A DNA stretch of 64,000 nucleotides from CAWHXG01 sp963833235. GTDB taxonomy: Bacteria > Pseudomonadota > Alphaproteobacteria > Rhodobacterales > Rhodobacteraceae. Below the pieces are notes generated by a model that saw nothing but the letters and a program-made list of their open reading frames with translations, had not been told where the DNA came from and ran no database searches. The position numbers and the translations under genes are program-made. Shown here piece by piece: positions 7,050-15,584 of this stretch (its first letter is position 1; the number at the start of each line of letters is the position of its first letter). The stretch is from positions 434,001-498,000 of the forward strand of contig CAWHXG010000001.1 of the NCBI GenBank assembly GCA_963833235.1, in the 5' to 3' direction.

Positions 7050-8696
7050 GTGCCGCAACTCCCCAGCTTCTGGACTTCGCTGGATCCTCGCCGTCGAATC
7101 GTCGTTGCACTGGCCGCCGTCGCCGTCTTCGTCGCGGTGCTCGGTCTGTCACGTATGGCGACGACGCCGGGAATGGCGTTGCTCTATGCGGGCCTCGACA
7201 TGACGCAGGCGGGCGAGGTGGTTCAGGTGCTCGAGCAGACTGGGGCACGCTACGAGGTGCGCGGAGATGCCATCTTCGTCGAGGAACCCCGGCGGGACGA
7301 GCTGCGCATGACCCTCGCGGCAGACGGCCTGCCGGCCAGCAACGGAACGGGCTACGAACTGCTCGACGGGCTTTCGGGCTTCGGCACCACCTCGCAGATG
7401 TTCGATGCCGCCTATTGGCGCGCGAAGGAGGGGGAGCTTGCCCGTACGATCGTGGCGAGCCCGATGGTGCGCTCTGCACGGGTCCACATCTCGAATCCGT
7501 CCACCACCCCCTTCCGGCGGGAATCGCAGCCGACGGCGTCCGTCACCGTTACGGCCGTTTCGGGATCGGTGGCCGAAGCCCAAGCCCAGGCGATGCGGTT
7601 CCTCGTAGCCTCGGCGGTAGCGGGCCTGGAGGCCGATGGGGTCGCCGTCATCGACGGCAGCACGGGGCGGGTCATCGGCGGCGAAGACGAGACGCCGGAG
7701 GCCCAGAGCGGCGGTCTTTCGGCACGGCTCAAGGCGAATGTCGAGCGTCTGCTCGAAGCGCGGGTCGGCCCCGGAAACGCCATCGTCGAGGTCAGCGTGG
7801 AGACGGTGACCGACCGCGAGGCGATCACCGAACGGCGCTTCGACCCCGAGGAACGGGTGGCCATCAGCACCGATGTCGAAGAAGTCACGGCGAGCTCCAC
7901 GAACGAGGGCGGCGCCGGCGTCACCGTTGCCAGCAACCTCCCCGCCGGGGATGCCGCGGCAGACGGAAACACCTCGCAGAGCCAGAACAGCGAGGTACGG
8001 GAGCGGACGAACTTCGAGGTTTCCGAGACGACGCGCGAGATCCTGAAGGTTCCGGGCGCCATTCGCCGACTTACCGTTGCGGTTCTCGTCAATGGTGTGC
8101 CCGGCGAGGCAGCCGACGGTACTTCGCAACTCCTGCCGCGGCCCGAGGAGGAGATGGCGGCACTCCGTGATCTTGTTGCCGCCACCGTGGGGTTCGACGA
8201 GGCGCGCGGCGACGTTATTACCCTGCGTTCCCTGCAATTCGAAGGCGCCATCGCTGAGGGCAGCGGCCCCGTTGCCGGCTTTGCCGACAGGTTCGGCCTC
8301 GACATGATGCGGCTGATCCAGGTGGGCACGCTCGCCCTGGTGGCCCTGGCGCTCGGCCTCTTCGTGGTGCGCCCCGTTCTCGTGGGCCGGCGCGAAGAGA
8401 CGGCCGGCCTCGCGCTTCCCGGGGCCGATCGGGAGACAGCGTTCGACATAGACGGCACGGCCGCCACGATCTCTGCCGAAGAGGCTCCGACCGCTGGGTC
8501 CGCAAGCCCGGAGGACGGCCTTCCCGCCATGGCGGCCATCGGCGGTCTCGAGCGCGACCAGAGCCATGGGGTCGCAGCGATCGATCCTGACGATCCGGTC
8601 AGCAACCTCAAGCAGCTGATCGAAGAGCGGCAGCCTGACACGATCGAGATTCTGAAGAGCTGGCTCGAGGATGACAGCCGGAGTGAGGTAGCATGA
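7050..8696 (+). CDS. fliF: Flagellar MS-ring protein FliF
   Basis: Forms the MS ring in the inner membrane, the base of the flagellar rotor and export gate. It has 548 residues from the GTG chosen by its perfect Shine-Dalgarno. Membrane helix 1 is near residues 14-33 (IVVALAAVAVFVAVLGLSRM), followed by the YscJ/FliF ring-building domains with DGLPASNGTGYELLDG and ARVHIS, a Ser/Asn-rich linker, and helix 2 near residues 420-440 (VGTLALVALALGLFVVRPV). The C-terminal tail (VSNLKQLIEERQPDTIEILK) is the FliG-binding part. First gene of the rightward unit; its stop overlaps the fliH start (ATGATG). Confidence 0.95.
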   Translation: MPQLPSFWTSLDPRRRIVVALAAVAVFVAVLGLSRMATTPGMALLYAGLDMTQAGEVVQVLEQTGARYEVRGDAIFVEEPRRDELRMTLAADGLPASNGTGYELLDGLSGFGTTSQMFDAAYWRAKEGELARTIVASPMVRSARVHISNPSTTPFRRESQPTASVTVTAVSGSVAEAQAQAMRFLVASAVAGLEADGVAVIDGSTGRVIGGEDETPEAQSGGLSARLKANVERLLEARVGPGNAIVEVSVETVTDREAITERRFDPEERVAISTDVEEVTASSTNEGGAGVTVASNLPAGDAAADGNTSQSQNSEVRERTNFEVSETTREILKVPGAIRRLTVAVLVNGVPGEAADGTSQLLPRPEEEMAALRDLVAATVGFDEARGDVITLRSLQFEGAIAEGSGPVAGFADRFGLDMMRLIQVGTLALVALALGLFVVRPVLVGRREETAGLALPGADRETAFDIDGTAATISAEEAPTAGSASPEDGLPAMAAIGGLERDQSHGVAAIDPDDPVSNLKQLIEERQPDTIEILKSWLEDDSRSEVA

Positions 8697-9298
8697 TGGC
8701 GCGTCCGCTCGTCCTCGAAACGTTCGACACCCGCGATCCCTACCGGCCCGTGACGCCGGAGGCGATGGCGCTTCTCGCGGAGGAACAGCGCCTTGCGGCC
8801 TTCGAAGAGGGCTATCGCGCCGGCTGGGACGACGCGACCACCGCTGAGGATCAAGAGGCGGGGCGGATCTCCAGCGAGCTGTCCCATACGCTGAAGGATC
8901 TTTCCTTCACCTTCCACGAGGCGCGCACGCATGTCCTTTCGGCGATCGGGCCGCTGGTGCGCGATATCGTGGCCAAGATCCTGCCCCCGATCGCCGCGCA
9001 AAGTCTGCCGCATATGGTACTCGATCGGGTCCAGGGCGATCTGCAGCGCGCGGCTGACAGCCCCATGCAACTCACCGCCGGCCCCGCCACGCTGCAGGCA
9101 TTGCAGCAGGTGATGCCGGTCGATCCCGGCTTTCCCCTGACCCTCGTTGTCGAGCCCACTCTGGCGCCCGGCCAGGTATACCTCAGGTCGAGCCGCGGCG
9201 AGGTCGAGATCAATCTTGATGCCGCGGCCGCCGATCTCGCGACGATCGTGGACGACTTCTTCTCCCTCACAGACGAAAGGCAGGTGGCCAATGGCTGA
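8693..9298 (+). CDS. fliH: Flagellar assembly protein FliH
   Basis: Regulator of the export ATPase FliI and link to the C ring. It has 201 residues, Glu/Ala-rich in the N-terminal half (helical, EEGYRAGWDDATTAEDQEAG) and with a C-terminal FliH/V-ATPase-E-like domain (VVEPTLAPGQVYLRSSRGEVEI). Either of two adjacent ATG codons (8693 or 8696) may be used; the first overlaps the fliF stop. Its end overlaps fliN by 8 bases. FliI itself is not in the window. Confidence 0.8.
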   Translation: MMARPLVLETFDTRDPYRPVTPEAMALLAEEQRLAAFEEGYRAGWDDATTAEDQEAGRISSELSHTLKDLSFTFHEARTHVLSAIGPLVRDIVAKILPPIAAQSLPHMVLDRVQGDLQRAADSPMQLTAGPATLQALQQVMPVDPGFPLTLVVEPTLAPGQVYLRSSRGEVEINLDAAAADLATIVDDFFSLTDERQVANG

Positions 9299-9560
9299 CC
9301 GTGACGGCGACAATCCCTTCTCCCGAGTACCGATCGAGGTGCGCGTCTCGGTCGGTCGAGCGCGCCCAATGGTGCGCGACCTGCTGCACCTGCGCAAGGA
9401 CGCGGTGCTGCATCTCGACCGATCCGTAGACGATCCGGTAGAGCTTTACGTCGGCGACCGGCTGATCGCCCGCGGCGATCTGCAGGAGCTGGAAGGGGAG
9501 CAGGCCGGGCAGCTTGCCGTGCGCCTGACAGAAGTCGCCGAAACCGGCGACGGGCTCTAG
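9291..9560 (+). CDS. fliN: Flagellar motor switch protein FliN
   Basis: C-ring component controlling switching and docking of export substrates. The 89 residues are almost exactly one SpoA/FliN domain: VPIEVRVSVGRARPMVRDLL, then VELYVGDRLIARGDL with the typical hydrophobic patch, then a short acidic tail. There is no long N-terminal extension. The ATG at 9291 lies inside the last codons of fliH, so the two are coupled. Confidence 0.92.
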   Translation: MADRDGDNPFSRVPIEVRVSVGRARPMVRDLLHLRKDAVLHLDRSVDDPVELYVGDRLIARGDLQELEGEQAGQLAVRLTEVAETGDGL

Positions 9561-9563
9561 GCG

Positions 9564-10358
9564 GTGAGCGGGGGCGGCAGAAAGTCAGCGCTGTGGGGCC
9601 GGCCGGCGGCTCTGCTTCTCGCGCTGGCGTTCCTGTGGGGCGCCCCCGCGTCCGCGCAGCAGATCGGCGCGGCTACGGGCGGCGGCCTGGGCGATCTGCT
9701 GGGCACCGATGGATCGATCTCAGCGCGCACGATCCAGCTCTTTTTTCTGGTCACGGTTCTCAGTCTGGCGCCGGCGCTGGCGATCATGGTCACCTGCTTT
9801 CCCTTCATCGTAACGGTGCTGTCGATCCTGCGGCAGGCCATCGGTTTGCAGCAATCCCCGCCCAACATGCTGATCGTCAGCCTGGCGCTGTTCCTCACCT
9901 ATTTCGTCATGGATCCGGTTTTGCGCGCCGCGTGGGACGCCGGCATCGACCCCATGATCGAAGGCACGATGACGCCCGAGACCGCGATACCGGCCGCGCT
10001 GGAGCCCTTCCGGGGCTTCATGGCCAATCGGGTGGCGGCGGATACCTTCGCAAGCCTCCTCGATCTCAGGGCCCAGACTTCCGGCACCGAACCGGTGGTC
10101 GATGCGACCGCCGACGCGCCGCTTTCGATCCTCATCCCGGCGTTCATGCTGTCTGAGATCGAGCGCGCGTTCGAGATCGGTTTTCTCATCTTCCTGCCGT
10201 TCCTCGTGATCGATCTCGTCGTCGCCGCGATCTTGATGTCGATGGGCATGATGATGGTCCCGCCGGTGGTGGTTTCGCTGCCGTTCAAGCTCGCCTTCTT
10301 CGTCGTCGCCGACGGGTGGACCCTTGTCTCCGGCGCGCTGGTGCGCAGCTATTTCTGA
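9564..10358 (+). CDS. fliP: Flagellar type III export protein FliP
   Basis: Core channel protein of the flagellar export gate. It has 264 residues: a signal peptide ending near AQQIG (residue about 32), then helices matching both FliP signatures (PPNMLIVSLALFLTYFVM and FMLSEIERAFEIGFLIFLPF), and C-terminal VDLVVAAILMSMGMMMVPP, which is highly conserved. It starts with GTG 3 bases after the fliN stop. It closes the flagellar unit; the next genes belong to another pathway. Confidence 0.95.
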   Translation: MSGGGRKSALWGRPAALLLALAFLWGAPASAQQIGAATGGGLGDLLGTDGSISARTIQLFFLVTVLSLAPALAIMVTCFPFIVTVLSILRQAIGLQQSPPNMLIVSLALFLTYFVMDPVLRAAWDAGIDPMIEGTMTPETAIPAALEPFRGFMANRVAADTFASLLDLRAQTSGTEPVVDATADAPLSILIPAFMLSEIERAFEIGFLIFLPFLVIDLVVAAILMSMGMMMVPPVVVSLPFKLAFFVVADGWTLVSGALVRSYF

Positions 10359-10460
10359 ACGCGCGAAAGGCCGGAGCCCCCCGGCCCCGTCACAATCGCG
10401 TCGCGGCCCTTGCAGCCCTCGGCGATGCGCGCGACTGTCAGCCCCGTGCAGGAACCGATA

Positions 10461-11084
10461 GTGACCCAGGACCCGGCGACCCTGATCGCCTGCGCGCAAT
10501 GCGATGCCCTTCACCGCGACGTTCCGGTTCCCGATGGCGGCACCGCGCGCTGCGTGCGCTGCGGGGCGATCCTGATGGCGCCGCGCGGCAATGCCGTTGC
10601 CGCCATCGTCAGCCTCGCCGCGGCATCGATGATCCTGATGGTCGTCGCCGTCACGGCGCCTTTCCTTGCGATCTCGGCCCAGGGGCTCAGCAACGCCGCC
10701 TCGGTCATCGATGCCGTCTTCGCCTTTTCCGCCGGGCTGATGGCGCCGCTTTCGCTGACGGTCGCGGCGCTGATCATCCTGCTGCCCGCGATGCGCCTCT
10801 CGGGGCTTCTCTACACCGTCCTGCCCCTCGCCTTCGGCCGCCCTCCCTGGCCGCAGGCCGACCTCGTCTTCCGCGCCTCGATGCGACTTCAGCCGTGGGC
10901 GATGGCCGAGATCTTCATGATCGGGGTCGCCGTGGCGCTCATCAAGCTGGCGGGCCTCGCCCAGGTCAGCTTTGGGCCGGCCTTCTGGGCCTTCGCCGGC
11001 CTCGTCGTGCTGACGGCCATCAAGGACATCCTCATGTGCGAGCGAACCATATGGCATCTTCTGAGCACGGCGCCCCGGTCCTGA
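10461..11084 (+). CDS. pqiA: PqiA family membrane protein (first of two)
   Basis: Inner-membrane partner of a PqiB-type envelope lipid-transport system. About 207 residues from the GTG at 10461, which has AGGA upstream; an ATG at 10425 would add 12 residues. The N-terminal zinc ribbon has C11-x2-C14 and C31-x2-C34, followed by four membrane helices with the PqiA pattern. E. coli PqiA is one chain of about 417 residues with two such modules; here each module is a separate gene. The end overlaps the next gene by 34 bases. Confidence 0.85.
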   Translation: MTQDPATLIACAQCDALHRDVPVPDGGTARCVRCGAILMAPRGNAVAAIVSLAAASMILMVVAVTAPFLAISAQGLSNAASVIDAVFAFSAGLMAPLSLTVAALIILLPAMRLSGLLYTVLPLAFGRPPWPQADLVFRASMRLQPWAMAEIFMIGVAVALIKLAGLAQVSFGPAFWAFAGLVVLTAIKDILMCERTIWHLLSTAPRS

Positions 11085-11686
11085 CCGCCCGCCGCGCGGG
11101 GCTGATCGGGTGCCGCCATTGTGGCCGCGTGTGGCCCGGCGCTCAATCGCGCTGCACACGCTGCGGCGCCACCCTGCACAGCCGCTATCCCGACAGCCTG
11201 CAACGGGTCTGGGCCTGGTGGGTCGCGGGACTGCTGGCCTTCATCCCGGCCAATCTCTACCCCATGCTGGTCACCAGCACCTTCGGGAATCAAAGCGCCA
11301 GCACAATCGTCGGCGGCGTGGTCGAGCTGATCCACCACCATTCCTACTTCGTCGCCGGCGTCGTGTTCTTCGCCTCCATCGTCATCCCGGTCGCGAAGTT
11401 CTTCGCCATCGGCTACCTCGCCGTGCAGGTGCGCCGGGCCCGCCGCGGCGACCTGCACAAGATGCACAAGCTCTACGAGGTGGTGGAATTCGTCGGCCGC
11501 TGGTCGATGATCGACGTCTTCGTCGTCGCCATTCTCAGCGCCCTTGTGCACCTTGGCTTCGTCGTGGATATCTTCCCCGGCATCGCCGCGGTCTGTTTCG
11601 CGGTCGCGGTCATCTGCACGATGCTCTCGGCGCTCGTCTTCGATCCGCGCCTGATCTACGATGAACTCGAGGAGGCTGTGACATGA
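11051..11686 (+). CDS. pqiA: PqiA family membrane protein (second of two)
   Basis: The second half-size PqiA protein, 211 residues. A zinc ribbon with CRHC near residues 21-24 and CTRC near 35-38, then four helices; the first has LLAFIPANLYPML, the conserved proline-containing segment of PqiA, and KLYEVVEFVGRWSMIDVFVV is also a family hallmark. It overlaps the first pqiA and, by ATGA, pqiB, so the four genes are one transcript. Its partner role with the first copy is inferred from the E. coli two-module protein. Confidence 0.88.
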   Translation: MASSEHGAPVLTARRAGLIGCRHCGRVWPGAQSRCTRCGATLHSRYPDSLQRVWAWWVAGLLAFIPANLYPMLVTSTFGNQSASTIVGGVVELIHHHSYFVAGVVFFASIVIPVAKFFAIGYLAVQVRRARRGDLHKMHKLYEVVEFVGRWSMIDVFVVAILSALVHLGFVVDIFPGIAAVCFAVAVICTMLSALVFDPRLIYDELEEAVT

Positions 11687-13758
11687 GCGCCGCGACCCCG
11701 GCCGATCCTGTCGTTCGCCCACCCAAGCGGGGCGGCATCTCGGCGATCTGGCTCGTTCCGCTCGTCGCGCTGGCCATCGCCCTCCTCATCGCCTGGCAGG
11801 CCATCTCCAGCCGCGGTCCTCTGATCGAGGTGTCCTTCGCCAATGTCGATGGTCTGGAGGCCGGCGCCTCGGTTCTCAAGTATCGCGATGTGACGGTGGG
11901 AACCGTCGAGGATATCAGCTTCGGGGAGGATCTGGACGAGGTCCTCGTGGGGATCCGGCTCGACCAAGACATAGCGCCCTACGTCGATGCCGAGGCCCAG
12001 TTCTGGGTCGTGCGACCGGAGGTCACGGCGCGGGGGATCAGCGGCCTCGGCACGGTGCTTTCCGGCGTCTACATCCAGGGCAACTGGGACAACCTGGAAG
12101 GCGAGGCGGCCGAGACGTTCGAAGGCCTTTCGCGCGCGCCCCTGGTCACAGATGGCCGCGACGGCATCGAGATCCTGCTCACGGCGCCCAGCGGCGGCCG
12201 GCTGAGCCAGGGCGCGCCGGTTGTCTACAAGGGCGTCACGGTCGGCTACCTCGATGCACCGGAGCTGTCCGAGCTGGGCGACCAGGTGACCGCCAAGGCC
12301 TTCATCGAGGCGCCTTTCGACCGGCTGCTGAACAGCGCGACGCGCTTCTGGGAGGCGTCGGGCTTCAGCGTTTCCGTCGGCGCCTCGGGCCTGTCGCTCG
12401 ACGTCGCGAGCCTCGCCGCGCTGGTCGAGGGCGGGGTCGGCTTCGGTACGGTCCTGTCGGGCGGATCGCCCATCGCGGAGGGCGCGAGCTTCGCGGTCTT
12501 CCCCTCCGAAACCGATGCGCGGTCTTCGATTTTCGAGGCGACCGGCGAGGCCGACGTGCCTTTCTCTGTCTTCTTCGACGGGTCGATCAGCGGGCTGAGC
12601 ACCGGCGCACCGGTCGAATTCCAGGGCCTGCGCGTGGGATCGGTCTCGGCGCTCGGCGCGCAGGTCGTGGAGGAGGAGGACGGTCGCCGCGTCCGCCTGC
12701 GGGTCACCATCGGCGTCGACCCCCAGCGGCTGGGCTTGCCGGAGGGCGCCGGGGCGGACGGGGTTCTGGACTTTCTCGAGGAGGCGGTCGGCCGCGGCCT
12801 GCGCGCCAGGCTGGCCAGCGCGAACCTTCTCGGCACCTCGCTGAAGGTCGAGCTGGTGACCGTCGAAGGCACGCTCCCCGGCGCCATCGATCGCGCCGCC
12901 CAGCCCAATCCGGTGCTGCCCGCCGCGGACCCGGTGATCTCCGACGTTCAGGCCTCCGCCGAAGGAGTGCTGGCGCGGATCAGCGACCTGCCCATCGAGG
13001 AATCCTTGCAATCGGTGAACAGCATACTGGCCAGCGTCAGCCTGCTGCTCTCGTCGGAGGAAGTGCGGGCCACACCGGCGGAGGTGCTGGGGCTGATCGG
13101 CGATGCGCGCGAGGTCGTGACCTCGGTTCCGGTCGAGGGCCTGGTGACCGAGGCGCAGGGCGCCGTCGCCGATCTGCGCGCCGTCGTCGCCAGGCTCAAC
13201 GACGGTGCCGCCATCGATGCCCTGCTGGCGGCGCTGGCCCGCACCGATACCATCGCCCGGTCGGTGGAGGATGTGGCCGCCGGCCTGCCGCCGCTGCTGG
13301 AAGAGATCCAGACGGTCGCCGCCAATGCCGCGGCGCTGCCGCTGAACGATCTCGTGACATCGGCCACCAGCCTGGTCGATACCGCCAACGGGCTCGTCGG
13401 CTCCGCCGAGACGGCGCAGGTGCCTGTGGCCCTGGCCGCGGCGCTCGATGAACTGGCGCTGACCCTTGCCGAGCTGCGCGAGGGCGGCGCGGTGCAGAAC
13501 GTCAATGCCACGCTGGCATCGGCCACCGCCGCGGCCGCCGCTGTCGAGGATGCCGCCGCGGGCCTGCCGGCGCTGGCGGAACGGGTCGACAGCCTGTCGC
13601 GCAGCGCCCAGTCGGTGCTGAACGGCTACGGCGAACGCTCTGACTTCAATACGCAGACCCTGGCCGCCATCCGCGATCTGCGCGATGCCGCCCGCGCGGT
13701 GACCTCGCTCAGCCGCGCCATCGAACGCAACCCGGATTCGCTGTTACGAGGACGCTGA
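11683..13758 (+). CDS. pqiB: PqiB-like MCE protein, intermembrane lipid transport
   Basis: Periplasmic tunnel protein thought to carry lipids between the inner and outer membranes. It has 691 residues, longer than E. coli PqiB (about 546). One N-terminal helix (residues about 18-42) is followed by three MCE domains, near 45-125, 158-225 and 283-365, each with the repeated pattern of the type L.AGA.V.Y.G..VG.V. The rest is a long Ala/Leu-rich helical region that should form the coiled-coil needle. Its stop is one base before pqiC. Confidence 0.92.
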   Translation: MSAATPADPVVRPPKRGGISAIWLVPLVALAIALLIAWQAISSRGPLIEVSFANVDGLEAGASVLKYRDVTVGTVEDISFGEDLDEVLVGIRLDQDIAPYVDAEAQFWVVRPEVTARGISGLGTVLSGVYIQGNWDNLEGEAAETFEGLSRAPLVTDGRDGIEILLTAPSGGRLSQGAPVVYKGVTVGYLDAPELSELGDQVTAKAFIEAPFDRLLNSATRFWEASGFSVSVGASGLSLDVASLAALVEGGVGFGTVLSGGSPIAEGASFAVFPSETDARSSIFEATGEADVPFSVFFDGSISGLSTGAPVEFQGLRVGSVSALGAQVVEEEDGRRVRLRVTIGVDPQRLGLPEGAGADGVLDFLEEAVGRGLRARLASANLLGTSLKVELVTVEGTLPGAIDRAAQPNPVLPAADPVISDVQASAEGVLARISDLPIEESLQSVNSILASVSLLLSSEEVRATPAEVLGLIGDAREVVTSVPVEGLVTEAQGAVADLRAVVARLNDGAAIDALLAALARTDTIARSVEDVAAGLPPLLEEIQTVAANAAALPLNDLVTSATSLVDTANGLVGSAETAQVPVALAAALDELALTLAELREGGAVQNVNATLASATAAAAAVEDAAAGLPALAERVDSLSRSAQSVLNGYGERSDFNTQTLAAIRDLRDAARAVTSLSRAIERNPDSLLRGR

Positions 13759-13759
13759 C

Positions 13760-14323
13760 ATGCAAAGAACGATCTTCCTGGTCCTCGCGGCGGCTGCCCT
13801 GTCGGCCTGCACGTCGGAGCCGGTCTCGCAATACCTGATCTCGGCGCAGTCGCCCGCCCTGCGCATCCGCCCGCTGGTCTCAAGCCTCGAGGTGCGCGAC
13901 ATCACCCTGCCCCGCTACGTGACGGCCGACGAGATCGCCGCGCGGTCCCCCGACGGCGCTGTGCGCGCCCTGCCCGGGACCGCGTGGGCAGACGACCCGC
14001 AGCGGCAGATGACCCTTGGCCTTGCCCGCAACCTCGGTACCATCACCGAGGCCCGCGTGGCCGCCGAGCCCTGGCCCTTCAGCGACCAGCCCGCAGCCCA
14101 GGTGACGGTGCGGATCGAGCAGTTGCTGGCCGGGCCCGACAACATCCTGCGCCTGAACGGCCAGTATGCCATCGCCCCCATCGACAGCGACCTGCGCGAC
14201 CGCTCCGGGCGGCTGGAGATCGCCGTGCCGTTGCCCGGGGAAGGCCCCGGCGCCATCGCCGCGGCAATGGGCGCCGCAACCACGGAGATGGCGGAGACCA
14301 TCGCGCGGCGCCTTTCGCGCTGA
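13760..14323 (+). CDS. pqiC: PqiC-like outer-membrane lipoprotein
   Basis: ABC-type transport auxiliary lipoprotein family member, 187 residues. The lipobox LSAC gives lipidation at C17. The mature part has the family pattern EVRDITLPRYV, then RQMTLGLARNLGTI, and ends in a helix (MGAATTEMAETIARRLS). In E. coli PqiC sits in the outer membrane and binds the end of the PqiB needle. It is the last gene of the operon and convergent with the peptidase remnant that follows. Confidence 0.9.
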   Translation: MQRTIFLVLAAAALSACTSEPVSQYLISAQSPALRIRPLVSSLEVRDITLPRYVTADEIAARSPDGAVRALPGTAWADDPQRQMTLGLARNLGTITEARVAAEPWPFSDQPAAQVTVRIEQLLAGPDNILRLNGQYAIAPIDSDLRDRSGRLEIAVPLPGEGPGAIAAAMGAATTEMAETIARRLSR

Positions 14324-14350
14324 GGCAACGGGCGCGCTGCGTTCACCTAT

Positions 14351-14367
14351 CGCCGGCCGCACCGGCG
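14351..14367. terminator. Possible bidirectional hairpin between convergent genes
   Basis: A 6-bp perfect stem CGCCGG/CCGGCG with loop CCGCA lies in the 64-bp gap between pqiC (+) and the M42 peptidase gene (-). No clear T-run follows on either strand, so termination strength is doubtful. Confidence 0.35.
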
Positions 14368-14387
14368 GGCGATCCCTGGCGCGGGCT

Positions 14388-15570
14388 CTAGCGCGGCCGC
14401 GATAGGGACAGATCCACCACCGTGTTGGGCGTCAGCGTCTGCTTGGCCAGAACGTCCTCGTCGGGCTGCCGGGTGAAGCCCTGCAGATCGCCCACCGGCT
14501 CGAGGTCGCGGGCGATCTCCACGTCGCTCAGCGCGTAGCAGGTCAGAAGCTCCGCCAGCGAACGCAGGGCATGCATGTGGATCCGCTCGTAGCCGTGGCT
14601 CGGCGTCGACCCCGAAGGTCACCAGCGCGGTGCGCACGTCCGCCCCCGCCTCGATCGCCGAGGCGCTGTCGGACCGGTAGAAACGGAATACGTCCTTCTG
14701 ATGCTTGATGTCGTTGTCGCGGCAAAGCTGTACCAGCTTGCGGGTCAGGTGGTAGTCGAACGGCCCGGTCTGGTCGGCCATCGAGATGGTCACGCCGAAT
14801 TCCGCGCTGTTCTGCCCGGGCGCCGAGGTGCCGTTGTCGACCGCCACCATCGAGGCGATGTCGGGCAGCAGGATCGCTGCCGCCCCGTGGCCCACCTCCT
14901 CGGCGATGGTGAACAGCCAGAACACGTCGACCGGCGGCTGCCCCCGCGCCAGAAGCGCCTTGAGCGCCGCCAGCATCACCGCCACGCCGGCCTTGTTGTC
15001 GAGATGGCGCGAAACGATGAATCCGTTGTCGAGGATCTCCGGCTGCGGATCGATGGCCACGATGTCGCCTATCTCGATGCCCAGCCGTTCAACGTCCAGC
15101 GCCGTGCGCGCCAGCGCGTCCACCCGCAGCTCGACGTAGTTCCAGCCCACCGGAAGCTCGTCCACCCCGTCGCCATAGGTATGGCCGGAGGCCCGCAGGG
15201 GCAGGATCGTGCCGCGATAGGTGCCGCTGCCGGTGAAGATCGTGGTGCGGGCACCCTCGGCGAAGCGGGCCGACCATGTGCCGATGGGCACCAGCTCCAG
15301 CCGCCCGTCGTGCTTCAGCCGCGCGCACCTGCGCGCCGAGCGTGTCGACATGGCTGACGATGGCGCGCGCTCCGCCCCGCGCCGGGCCCGAAAGGCGCGC
15401 CCGGATCGCGCCGCGCCGCGTCAGATCGTAGCTGACGCCCAAGCGCGCTCCAGCTCCGTGCAGACGTGGCGCACGACGGTGTCGGTGAAACCGGTCGGGC
15501 TTGGGATGGTCAGCAGGCGGTCGAGCTGGGTCTGGAGATAGTCGATATCGATGTCGAGCCGGGTCTGCAT
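14388..15570 (-). pseudogene. NAGGN-system M42 family peptidase, frameshifted
   Basis: A member of the M42 aminopeptidase-like family that accompanies the NAGGN synthesis genes. The protein can be followed from MQTRLDIDIDYLQTQLDRLL at 15570 through HVDTLGAQVR, SRHLDNKAGVAVMLAAL, TIAEEVGHGAA and MADQTGPFDYHLT to a TAG at 14388, but only by changing frame three times: near 15440, near 15325 (one extra base) and near 14601 (one extra base, GVDA to SHGYERIH). Metal-binding residues are present (H of SHVD, D of DNKAG, EE of AEEVGHG). Corrected length is about 393 residues, normal for the family. The near-perfect residue conservation across breaks fits either very recent decay or sequencing error. 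Confidence 0.8.
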
Positions 15571-15584
15571 GATCGTCCTCGGGA

